Source: Pegea sp. RAD2-039
Lineage: Eukaryota > Chordata > Thaliacea > Salpida > Salpidae
Reading direction: 5' to 3'
Length of the DNA stretch: 64,000 nt
NCBI GenBank assembly: GCA_034620365.1
Contig: JAQGEQ010000380.1
Span: 3,658,001 to 3,722,000 of the forward strand
Both the position numbers and the translations under genes were made by a program. The notes under the pieces are model-generated. The model saw only the letters and a list, made by a program, of their open reading frames with translations, was not told where the DNA came from and did no database searches. Positions 25,025 through 36,555 of this stretch are shown in pieces. Position 1 is the first letter of the stretch; each line of letters begins with the position of its first letter.

Positions 25025-25168
25025 GTTTACCAGACTCACAGGGTCCTTTTACCCAGGTTTTGTATATGAACTTTTGTTTATCGCTAATATGTGTCCAACC
25101 AGGACCGAACCCGGAACCACCTTCTTGGTAGGCAGGTATGGTAACCGTTTTGCCACACAGGTGGGCGA
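25025..25168 (-). mobile_element. Probable tRNA-derived SINE
   Basis: Read on the minus strand from 25,168, the sequence has an A-box TGGCAAAACGG (25,145-25,155; consensus TRGYNNANNNG) and, 33 bases on, a B-box-like GGTTCGGTCC (25,102-25,111). This is the spacing of a class II RNA polymerase III promoter. It does not fold as a functional tRNA, and a ~80-base body follows. A degenerate tRNA pseudogene is the alternative. I found no second clear copy in the window. Confidence 0.5.
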
Positions 25169-25169
25169 A

Positions 25170-26768
25170 CAAAATATTTATATATATTATTCAAAACAAG
25201 TTTTGTGTAGGTGCATTATTTTTCACTATTAATTTATATATTTATTTAAAGTATTGTTTTTTTTTTTTATATTAATTAATTGTTGTGTTTGTAGGATATA
25301 TTTTTATTATTCAGGTGCTTTTAGATAACCATCCAGTTGAGTTCATCATTGCTTAGACAAGTTCAAGAACTACTTATTATAATTTGTAGACTAGGAAATT
25401 CATAGAACAGTAACTCCAATATAAGTTCTTTTTACAAACATACATTTATAAATTGTTTGTGAAATATTTTGGTATTTTTAAGAAAGCGATTATAAGCAAA
25501 AAACTGTACCAGCAAACTAAATATATTCTGTCGGAGATTAATATGTTTGTATTTTAAATGTAGACTTAATTTATTTAAAACAGAAAATACTGTTCTAAAA
25601 TTATTCGATATTGATTATCAACTATGCAAGTTTTAGAATAACTTAGATCGTAAATTTTGCAAAAGTAATCTATTCTTTCAACTTTTATGCCAATATATAT
25701 ACCTATATACGAGCCGTAATTTACTCTCTATTTATTTCTCTCCTATTTATGTTTTGAACTTTTTTTTATATGTTATGTAATTTAATAGTTTCTTTATCAT
25801 TGTTTAAACATTTTTTTGTCGCTAAGACTGATTCTGTAAATATTAAGTTTCCTTAAATATTTAATTTTTGGTATATGTTATTTTGTTCAATATTTCTATC
25901 TACTTTATGGATTTCAAAGCAATGGATTTCAATAAGTATTTATTTGAATCAATAAAAATGGTTAATCCTTAAGCTTATATATTGAGAGTTAAATTTTCTA
26001 CAATATATAAAATTTTGTTCAAAACTTATTTGCAATAATTGCTATATAAATATATATAATGTTAATCATAGATTCCTTGGCTTGAAGTTTTCTAGTTATT
26101 ATTGAAGTTTAAAAGTATTTTCTTAAATTGTTTTTCTCAATGTTGCTGATAATGATCAAAAATTCAGTAACTTTTATCTTCACACAATAAGTACATAGTT
26201 GTATTTTAGTTTATATTATTACAATTTTATACAATTATGACTGGTTACATTAGAATTTTTAAGCTTGTCAATCAGTAAAGAATTATTTATCTAATTAACT
26301 AGTATTTATGATTGAAGATATTTAAATATTTGATTTAAAAAAAAATTATAAAACTTAATCATTTGGTTTTTTCATAAAGTATTTTTTAATAGTTTGTGCT
26401 TATGAAATATTAAATTTAAAATATGAGTATTTATACTACTAATTTATAAATGGATTGTATAAAACTATTTTATAATTCAAAAGTGTAATTAGTTCAAATG
26501 AATATATTTTGTTCAATTGTTTAGCAGTATTTAAATTATTATTATGTCCTAGAAGCTATCAAAGTTAAGCAAATTATAAAGACCTTTAAATCTAAAAAAG
26601 ATAGTTTATATGTGGTGATGTATTTTGATTATATAAAGATTTTCTAAAGTTTAAGTAGTTATAATAATTTGTTTTTTAAATACTTTTAAATCTTATTTGT
26701 TTAATAAGGTAATTTTTCTGCAACAAATAGATTTGAAACAAGTATTATATAAGTTTTTAAAAAACCTA
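25170..26768. other. A+T-rich region upstream of CUL2
   Basis: No reading frame of interest and no recognisable repeat. It presumably contains the CUL2 promoter and 5' UTR, but I cannot place a start site. Confidence 0.6.
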
Positions 26769-29700
26769 ATGGAGACTGACTTTGATGTCAAATGGAATCG
26801 CATCTCTAAAACTGTTCATATTGTTTTTAGTAAGCAGTCTCTTAAAAGAGCAGATTGGAATGAATGCATTCAGTAAGAGTTGAATTTTACTCATTAATAG
26901 CAGTAATAATAAACACTGAATTTTAAATGTATCTTATTGTTATATTTTCATAGTGATGTTTATTCCATATGCATAGCATACCCTGATCCAATGTATATGA
27001 ATATGTATTGCAAGCTCGAAGAGTTATTAACTACTCATGTAACTAAAGTTTATCAGGTAAATAGAATTTATACTTTTTTATCTCTATCATTTATGTCAAT
27101 AAAACTTGTAGATCAATCAATAGTCTTTTATTACTAATTATTTTTATACTTGGAAACTAATAGTAGTTATTTACTTCTTTAAAACCTAAATCTTAAGTTT
27201 ACAAGTATCCTACAAAATCTTTTTTATAAATTAGTTTAATATATAGATGATTATTAAAAATTCTATATTTAATATTTATCTATCTTTTATGAGCTTTTCA
27301 TAAAGAATTTTTCTTATTTAGTATCATTAATTACTATAGATAATATTTCAAAATAGTTTTTAAGGCTCTTGTAATCATTTATATTTTGTAAGCTTGCTGC
27401 AAAATAGTATTTTGTGAAATTAGCAACAAAATGATTTTTTATTTACCATTTTAAAGTTGTAGTATAATCTTTCTATTGATTTTTTTTTAATTAAATAGTA
27501 ATTTATGTATTTTACCTGTAATTAAAGTTAGTAATCATAATAAAAAAACATCATATAGCTCAGACATAACAAAACGTGTAAATAAATTTGTGTTCAGATG
27601 ATTTGTGAAAATGATAAAATTCTAGTTGAGGTGTATTCGAAGTAAGTATTTTTTGTTGTATTTGTGTAGATTCAATAATACTTGTCAAGAGAGAAGTAAT
27701 TTTTTTGCTTAAATTTAGTTTTAAATTTTTCCTATTTATTTTTTTTTTGTTCATATTTTGTAATTAAACAGACATTGGGCTGCTTACAATGAAGGAGCTA
27801 AAATTGTTGATTCTTTATTTGGTCGTTTCAACAAGATTTTTGTGTATCCATTCTCAGACCCTAAAATCCAAGCTTTTGAATCAAAGTCACGAGCATTAGA
27901 GAAAGAAGAATATACTGAAATACAAGAAGTTTGTCATCTTTCATGCTTATATTAGTCGTTCATAGATTTCACTTTCAATAAGTATTCTACAAATAAGTAA
28001 GATTACTTTTTTATAGCTTGCATTATCTATTTGGAGGGATATAGTGTTGATGCCATTAGCAGACAAGTTGGTAACAGCTGTTTTGCAAAATATTTATGAA
28101 TGCAGAATTTCTGGTAAGTCAGGTGACAAGCAAAATGAGGTGTCAACTTCATTTGTTTTGATTGGCCGCTACAATTCTAAAGACCCATGTAAAGTAAGTA
28201 AACTTTTCAGCTTTGATTGTAAATTTTCATTATTTGTAAACAGCTTTATGAAACTACTTTCGAAAAAGCATATTTGGAACAAACTGATATATTTTATGAA
28301 GCTAAAGCAAAGGAATTACTTCGAGATAACGATTGTTCTCAATACATGAGCGCAGTAAGTGTAGTTATGGTTGGTTTGTAAGTTTATAAAATCAACTTCT
28401 ACCAGGTTCTTGGTCTTCTTTCGGAAGAAGGTTTCCGAAACACTCAGTTCCTTCATCAATCGAGCTTTTCAAAAGCTAATAAGGCTTGTCAAAATCGTCT
28501 TATATTCGATCACATTGACTTTCTTCAAGCCGGATGTACTGAAATGATCAAGACAAGCGCAAAAGATGGTATTTGATCAGTTTTAAATGTTTTTAGTTTA
28601 AATTTTGACTCTAGTTAACAAATAGCGAGTGATTGATGAGTATTTGTTTGTAGATTTACTTCGTATGTATTTACTTCTAAGAAATGATCCAAAATATCTT
28701 CGATATATGGCAGACGAAGTACAAAAGTCTATTTGTGCTGAAGGGGTTGCTAATTTAAGAAAGATCACCAGCAACTCGTCTTCAAATGTAATTACATTTG
28801 ATTTTGGTCTGTCTTTTAATGTCATCTACTTTTGAACTTTTTCAAATTTCTAGTTTTCATTAAAATCATTTTCGTCACTAAAGATTTTTTAGAGATTTTT
28901 TGTTTAGATTGCTGCTGATTTTGTCAATGGAATCTTAGAAGTTTGTGGGAAGTCCAAGAAGCTCACTAAAGAGCTCTTCAATGGCGATAACGTCTTTGAA
29001 ATCGCAGTTGATCGAGCTATTACTGATATAGTAAATCATCTTTATCAAAAAGATAGATTTAAGCGATCGCCTGAGTTGGTCAGCGCCACTTTTATCATCT
29101 GCGAAAAACTCCCCAGTTTTCATCTTAGGTAACCAAATATTGCGACACTAATTTCAAAGCGGTTGACAAGGGCACCATCACGTCAGAAGAAGGGTTAAAA
29201 GCGCTCGAAAACGCTGTCATGGTTTTCCGTTACATCGAAGATAAAGATATCTTTTTAAAAGTTTGTAATTTTCACTTTTATTTATTTTTAATATTCTTTT
29301 TTTGTACAGTTATACAGTCGTGCTCTGGCTAGGAGACTTCTTTATAAGACTTCATCTAGAGACATGGAATTAGAAATGATTAAGGAGCTGAAAGTGGCTT
29401 GTGGTTTTGATTTTGTGTCTAAGCTACAATGCATGTATACTGATATGAAACTGAGCGAAGACTATACTAAAAATTTCCACGAAAGAATGTTATTGAAAGG
29501 AGAAAATATAGAACCTCAAATAAGCATCAATGTACTTCAAGTAAGTTTGAAACCATCTCATGTTGGAAAGATTTTAATTTATTTGCAACTTGCAGACTGG
29601 TTCATGGCCTTTACAACAAATTGCACCCTCTTTTATACTTCCTAATCCGCTTGCTAAGGGAATAACGTCTGTAAGTTGGTTGTCAGATGAAACAACTTGA

Positions 29701-30852
29701 TTAATTCATGACTAACATTTCGCTTTCTTCAAATTTTAAGCGTTGGATAGAAAATACGTTTCGAAAAAATTATTTGTTTTTTGGGAATTTTAACATTTTT
29801 GTTTGTTTTCAGTTCTCTAATTTTTACGAAGCGAATAATAAAGGAAAAGCTTTAACTTGGCTTCATCATATGTCAACTGCTGAAGTAAAGATACAACTCA
29901 ACTCTAGCAAAACTCATATTGTAGGTCTTTCAGATAACTTTCAACCACAAATTTCTTGCACTTTTTACTCTCTAGGCTACCATGTCAGCTTTTCAACTAT
30001 CAATTGCTCTGCTGTTTAATTCGGTTAATCAACTAACAGTAGGAGACATTATGAAGACTACTGGGTTAGAAGTCAAAGAAACTCAAAGTAATATCTCTAT
30101 TCTAGTGAACTGGAAGATTCTTAAATGTGAAAGTGATGTGTTAAAGGTAGTTAGTTGTATAGATTGTATGTAGAAGTTGATGAAAGTAGCTTTGAGATGA
30201 AACTGCTGATGTGATACACTTTTCTATTTTTCAGACATTTAGTGAGGACTTGATAATATCTGTCAATCAAGATTTTCATCACAAACGAACTAAATTTCGT
30301 CTACCCATGCATTTTGCTACTAAAGAACAGAACGTCGATTCCTCCAAAGAAGATGTTGATGTTGAAACCAGTCGACGACATTATTTAGTTGTAAGTTGAA
30401 GTATAGATCCCAGAAATACTCTTTCTACTTTAATAATCTTGTTTCAGGCGTTAATCGCCCGTATCATGAAGAGTAGGAAAGAATATCAGCATAACGAGCT
30501 AATTGAAGAGGTGAATAAGATACTCTTTGATAGTTTTCATGAATTGAATATTTTTCTTTAAATTCAATTTGATATCTTCTTCAGGTTATGCGTTCATCTA
30601 AACATGTTTTCAAACCAAGTATCAGTTTCATCAAGTTGACTATCGAATATTTGATCGAGAAGTCCTATATGGAACGTCATTCTAAGAAAAAAGATACTTA
30701 TTTGTAAGTTGTTTCTTCTAATAATAGTTTCATCTTGCGTAGTGACAATTTAGTTAGATTGATGCAGTAGTAAAACTAGTCAAGCAACAAACCAAGCTTT
30801 AATTGATAGAAACCGATTAACTAGACATTCTTGTTTCAGATATATTGCTTGA
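26769..30852 (+). CDS. CUL2: Cullin-2, scaffold of a cullin-RING ubiquitin ligase
   Basis: Complete gene of 18 exons: 26769-26872, 26954-27056, 27598-27641, 27772-27928, 28017-28193, 28244-28354, 28406-28568, 28654-28787, 28908-29078, 29129-29260, 29310-29540, 29596-29670, 29813-29920, 29976-30146, 30235-30390, 30448-30510, 30585-30703, 30840-30852. All junctions are GT-AG and in frame. The predicted protein has 743 residues against 745 in human CUL2. The N-terminal DFDVKWN and DVYSICIAYPDP match CUL2 and not CUL1. It continues with VFRYIEDKDIF, ACGFDFVSKL, TWLHHMSTAEVK and the neddylation-site motif IARIMKSRK (lysine 687), and ends TYLYIA. In the family, CUL2 bridges Elongin B/C-VHL-box receptors to RBX1 and is activated by NEDD8. 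AATAAA lies at 31,008. Scraps of exons 14-15 occur at 13.2 and 18.4 kb. Confidence 0.97.
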
Positions 30853-31230
30853 TTAATTTCGTTTTCATGCTATCTCTCTTTCTTTGCTGATATTATTGAA
30901 ATATCTCAGTTTCAACGTGGTGGTCATGGTCAAGTCTCGAACTGATGTTTAAATTAATTAAAACTTGTTAAGTTAATTGTTTCATTAATTTCAGTTTTAT
31001 CAGCATAAATAAAGATTTTGTACAAAATTAATGTTGATCACATATATTTGTTGATTATATAATTTTCAAAATCAGTTTTGTGTTTGATAATAGTTTAACA
31101 AAATAATTTATTAACGCAAATACCCAAGTTAAAAATTCATAAAAAACAAATATATGAGTTATTATCATTTTACAAAAATTTTTCAACTTATACTGAACAC
31201 ATAAAAAGGGCTTCGATACAAAATATTAAT

Positions 31231-31380
31231 TATTTATTTAAGGCGTAGCTCCAAATTCAACAGCTCTTATAGCGAACAAAATCAAATATTATGAGCAAAG
31301 AGGTAATTGAAAGTTCTTAGGTATTTACAATTGAAGATTAATACAAAAAGAATAGAAATATTGTTGTAGAGCCATAGGTA
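31231..31380. repeat. CUL2 downstream flank shared with the duplications
   Basis: Resembles 15,752-15,900 and 23,393-23,535, with shared blocks such as TAGCGAACAAAA and TTATGAGCAAAGAG. Divergence is much greater than between copies A and B, so this is the older relationship and probably the source locus of the copied DNA. Confidence 0.78.
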
Positions 31381-31389
31381 AGTTTGTAA

Positions 31390-32310
31390 TGTTGTTGATA
31401 CAATTATTAAAGAGAAGTAGCCCAATGATGTTGACTTTGGGAATACTCTTTGAGAAGATTCAAGAAAAATTGAACAAGTTAAACTCTCTGAGAGTTTTTA
31501 GTAATATGGGATGAGAAAATGAGTCCAAAGCTTTTTGAATGTCTGTGTATATGATATTGGTTGTTAAATTAATTGCTGAGGAATATAACGAGTGGTTAAG
31601 AAAGGACAGCAGCTGATCAATGGTGGATCTTTGAGAAAAGAATCCAAATTGATCATCAAAGAGTAAGTTCTAGTTGAGAAGATAAATCAGGATTTTCTGT
31701 GAAATGATATTTTCAAAAACTTTTGTAGAAGCTATTAGTGAGAAATTGGTGGGTAGAAGCTTGTTTCTAGTGGTTTATTTCTGTTTCCTTTTTAATGAGT
31801 CGGGATAATGATGGAAATCTTCAAATAGTACATTTAAAGACATGTAATACAGATTGTATTATATTAAAGATAGGTCTCTTAATAAAGTAGGAAGAACAAC
31901 TTTTCAGGTGTACGAGTTAATTTGTCCTTGATGTTGTAGACGGAAGTTTAAATTTTGTGATAATGAAGTCACCATGAGACTCGATTTCTTTATTATTTAA
32001 GAATAAAATTTTAACAGTCGTTTGTGAAGATCCTTTAAAATCTTTGGTTGAAACGTTCAGCTGTTTTAAGATCACTGAGATACAAATTTTTATTTTCATC
32101 AATAAGTGATGTATAGATGATTGGAAGTTTAATTTTGATTTAACAAATTTATAAAATTTACGTGATGAACCGCTGTAAAAAATTTTATGTCCTTATAGTC
32201 TTGCAACTTCAATTTCATATTTCTTACATTTAAACTTGTATTTTGCTTTGTATAAGTTTTCTACTTCTAGATTTTTTCTATACGAGGTGATTTTTATTTA
32301 ACAAGTATTT
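31390..32310 (-). mobile_element. LINE reverse-transcriptase remnant
   Basis: On the minus strand, broken frames read ISIIIPTH.KGNRNKP followed by DDQFGF.SQRSTIDQLLSFL, the N-terminal half of a non-LTR reverse transcriptase (compare PIFKKGD, QFGF...STIDQL). Many stops and frame breaks are present. Orientation is opposite to the LINE copies immediately to its right. Confidence 0.8.
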
Positions 32311-32723
32311 AATAAGTGAAGTTTTAACACGATTAAGATGGGAGAGCTTTTAGTGGGACAAGTATTTGAATAAAATTTGTTACAATTTGTATAAATTATC
32401 ATAGAATGGCTGTAAGGATCACTACTCACTACTTTATGATTCATATATTTCCAGTTAGAGGAGGATAGATAGATGTTCTTCTTTTCAAAGTTCGTTCTAT
32501 AGAAGTTAGGATTGGCCATATCACCATTGAGAGAATTTATAGATGTATCAAGCTAAACTATAATATAAATAACAAAATGCTCGCAGGTGGAATACATTAC
32601 GACTACCTGATAATTTGATAATTTTTGAAATAGAATTCAATATGTGTTGCTTAGCACAATCCTTTGGGTCTGATTCACAAAAGTTTGTTCGTTCCTCCCT
32701 TATTTTGAAAATCAAAATAAGTT

Positions 32724-33763
32724 TTGTTACATAAATTAATAACAGTAGACAATGTCAGTGTGTTTGTGTATGCAGATGACATCAAGCTATTATCTGGTTC
32801 TCACTCAAAACTCCAAACTGCACTAAAAATTGTAGAAAACTGGTCTGCAAATTGGCAACTTAAAATCCAGCCAACAAAGTCTGAAGTTATAACATTCTCC
32901 CGTAAGCCAGCTGCCAACTTCAGCAACCAATACTACATCAAAGGATCTATTCTTGAACGAGTATCCTCAGTCATAAGCCTCGGCATTACTCTGACATCTG
33001 ACTTCAAATGGCACAGTTATGTTTCGAGAATCTTTGGAAAATCTATCAAGCTTGTGCACCTCATCATAAAGACTTTTAATTCTAAAGATCCATGGTTTTT
33101 CGTCAACCTTTTCAAACTGTACATACGCCCTATTCTTGAATACAATGTCAATGCATGGATGCCATATCAAGTTGGTGATATCAGAAAAATCGAATCTGTT
33201 CAGGCAACATTTACGAGATTGGTTTGCAGGAAACTTAATATCAAATACGAGAGTTATAAGCATTGTCTCAGCTTCTTCAATCTAGATACTTTGGAAATCC
33301 GCAGAATTAAATACGACCTTATTCTGATTTTTAAAATTATTCACAACCTAATTGATCTTCAGTTTGATGACTTCTTCTCCATTAGTCCTTCCCTCAAGTT
33401 ATATCAACTTAGAAGACATAAACTACATCTTAATAAGCCCACTCCACCAGCTACGTTAACCAGATTAAGTTTTTTCTCATACCGCACAATCAGTACATGG
33501 AACAATCTGCCATCAGAGATTGTCATGTCAAAATCACTTGTGTTGTTCAAAAAAAAGCTGAATTGTTATAATATCGCCAACATTGCCATTTCTAAACTGT
33601 GAATTTTTCTCTTTTACAATACTATGATTCTGTGCAATTCTTCACTGTCATATGCTTTTTCGTTTACACGTCAAATAGATCTAATTTGTGAGAATGTGTG
33701 TTAGCGAGAGGTGCTCTCTTTAGGCACCCTCCTTCACATTTATTGTAATAAATAAATAAATAT
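32724..33763 (+). mobile_element. 5'-truncated LINE: RT C-terminal half and 3' end
   Basis: The open frame 32,724-33,602 (292 codons) begins just before the reverse-transcriptase catalytic YADD box (FVYADDIKLL). It continues through the thumb (NWQLKIQPTKSEV) to the C-terminal region typical of CR1/Jockey-type elements (LYIRPILEYN, FFNLDTLEIRRIKYDL, FFSYRTISTWNNLPSEIV). A short 3' UTR follows, with the conserved hairpin (33,706-33,732) and an AATAAATAAATAAAT tail. The 5' half of the RT and the endonuclease are missing, so it cannot move by itself. The intact frame suggests a fairly recent insertion. Confidence 0.92.
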
Positions 33764-33959
33764 ATTAAAAGTGACTGGAAGAAGTTTTTAGAGGGTATAT
33801 GATCATGATTGCGGTATTGTAAATCTTAAAACTCCGAAATAAAGATTGTCAACCTTTACAATTACTTTAGCTGTAAAATTAGAGTCAGAGTAAAAGTGCT
33901 GGCCATCATTCTAATTTGAAATAACTTTTTTGAGAAAAATATAGCTCAAGAAAGCAATC

Positions 33960-35033
33960 AACGCTGCATACAAACATATTTATTTCCTCTTATCACTACC
34001 TTTATCGCTACTCTGTAACATTAATCTGAAACGAGGAAAGGTTCCACAAATTTGGAAGAAAGCTACCATTACTCCTATTCATAAAAAGGGCTCATAAAAA
34101 ATGCACTTAACTACAGACCAGTTTCACTGACTTCAGTTATCTGCAGAACTGAACAACATATCATTCACAATCATATGCCCATTTATTTGATGGAGCACCA
34201 TCTTATATGTGATGTCTTGCATGGCTTTGTGAGACAGAGATCTTTTCTGACTCAACATTTCACTTTTCTTGATGACCTTACAGCCCATTATGAAAGTTAT
34301 ACTCCTTGTGACATCACATTCTCGATTTTGCTAGAGCGTTTGATTTTGTCCCACACAACAAGCTCATTATTGTTTAAAAAAATATAAAAACCAACAACTT
34401 TATCTTAAAGTGGATTGAAGATACTTATCAGGGAGAATCCAACAAACTCGTGCTGAAAGATCTTTATCTACTCCTAGTCAAGTCACCAGTGGTGTTCCTC
34501 AGGGTTCCGTTCAGGGTCCCCTTTTGTTTTTAATTTTCATTGAAGACCTCAACAGAAGACTAGTATCAGTTGATGATGTCGATGTGTTTTCTTTTCAATT
34601 ACTCCTTTCCTTAAATTATATCAACTCAGACGACAGACATTACATATTAATAATTCTATATCACCTAGTACGTTAATCAGAGCAAGTTTTTCTCATACCG
34701 CACAATGTCGCATAATTATTACTTGAAACCAGCTGTCATCAGACATTGTCGTGTCAGAATCCCTCGTGTCGTTCAAGCAGAAGTTGAACTGTTTTAATAT
34801 TGTCAGTATTTTGTTTTTAAACTATGATTTTCCCCTTTATTATATTATTAACATGCTATCTAATTGTTCAGTGTTATAGGTTTTGGGGACTACTGAAATG
34901 CCTGAAAGATGTGTTACATCTTTTGCCTTCTACATTTCTAACTTAATAGATATTATTTGTGAGAATGTGTGTTAGCAAGAAGTGCTATCTTCAGGCACCC
35001 TCGTTTGCATTTATTGAAATAAATAAATAAATA
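33960..35033 (+). mobile_element. LINE copy with internal deletion across the catalytic core
   Basis: Same family, same strand. It holds the RT fragments KRGKVPQIWKKATITPIHKKGS and SGVPQGSVQGPLLF in broken frames, then jumps near 34,590 from the segment before YADD directly to the C-terminal LKLYQLRRQTLH region. Roughly 600 bases, including YADD, are lost by comparison with 32,724-33,763. The 3' UTR hairpin and AATAAATAAATAAATA tail are kept (34,960-35,033). It is non-autonomous and decayed. Confidence 0.88.
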
Positions 35034-36555
35034 GTAAATTATTGCTGTAGGTTTTTAAATTTAGTATTAGTAGAAAAATGCAATAAAATTTTGATTAAGA
35101 ATAGTTTATGCTTCTAAGGCTTATCTTTAGAATTTTTAAATGAAATAAATATCTATTTTAAAAAATAATTATCAAATATTCTTTATAACATAGGGAAAGT
35201 AAAACATATTTCCATCAAGGAAATATCCATTTTGTACATTATCTTCACTATGCTAGTACTTAAATTACTTTCGTTTTCTCAGTATTTGAAAAGTTATATA
35301 TCTTTACTTGATTTAATTCTTGATTTTTGAAGTTGATATATAAAAGATTTTATATTTCTAGAAAGTTTTTTTGTTTTAGTAATTTTAGTTAACTATTTAC
35401 TTTGATACAAGTTTTTGTAATACACTTTTGTAGATGCTTTACCTATTGCTTAAAGATATATCTTTAAACCAGTAAATGTATTTTTTAATAATATAATGTG
35501 TTTATTTTTTATTTTTTTTTTCAGTATTATTCACTATAGCGTAATTTTAAAAACATCTTGAGAATAAGTTTTAAAGGTTTTAATTAAAACAAAAAATATT
35601 ACCTTTTTTCACTTATCAAAGTAAACATTAATGAAAGATAATATAATAAAAAAAATGTTGGTTATTTAAAATTTATTTTCAAATTGTAGTTTTAATAAAT
35701 AATAAATACTTTTAAAGTAAAAAAATTCTATTTATAGTATATTGTATATCCATATATTTTTGTTTATTTTTATATAGGTTTAATTTTTAACTATTGTTTA
35801 TTTTATATTTTTTAAACATAGAATTATTAAATTGATATCACTTTTATGATATTTAGCAATAATAATTATTAATTAAAATATTATAAGAATTTGTTTGCTT
35901 ATAATTTAATTTTAAGGATTGTTAATTGATTAAAGTTTGTTACAGTAGCTAAGTAGAAAGTAACATCCTTAAATTGATGTTATATATTTTTGATGACCAA
36001 AAAGTTTGATAAAATTATAATTTATTAAACTTATTTCATGTCTAAAACTTTTATTTAATAAATCCTAGATATCTATAAATATTTAATAGCTAATAAAAAA
36101 GTCATATAATAATGTATAAAGTTTTTTTCATTAATATAGGTAGACTTGATTGATATGGTGTCTTACTTAGTGTCAGGCCCAAATAAATGTTAATGCTTTT
36201 GATTCATTTTTTACATTGTATTTTGATGATAAACATGATTTCCAGGTTATTTAAAACTGATTTTTAGCAAGTAGCATTGAAATTTATCAAGTTTTGTGTT
36301 TAATGAAATTTTTGGAGCTAAAAATTTGTTGTTTATAAGCTTATCAAAATAACAAATTTTATTTTCTAGCTAAAGAAATAAATTTACTTTCTGCTTAAAA
36401 GTATAATAAATGTTATTTTATATTATTTATTTTTTATACTTGCTATCCTTAGCTATCTCTACTAATTACTAAAGCTGTTTATTTTCAAGTGAGGAAATAA
36501 TTGTGTATTAATTTGTTTAAGGTTTAATAAGATCGTAATTTTTTCATTAAGTTTG
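35034..36555. other. A+T-rich region without recognised gene
   Basis: No coding signal on either strand. It presumably includes the promoter and 5' UTR of the zinc-finger gene that starts at 36,556. Confidence 0.6.

Noticed and set aside
28598-29123. Minus-strand frames of 62-75 codons inside CUL2
   Set aside because: Opposite CUL2 exons 8 and 9, whose reading frame and splice sites are fully consistent.
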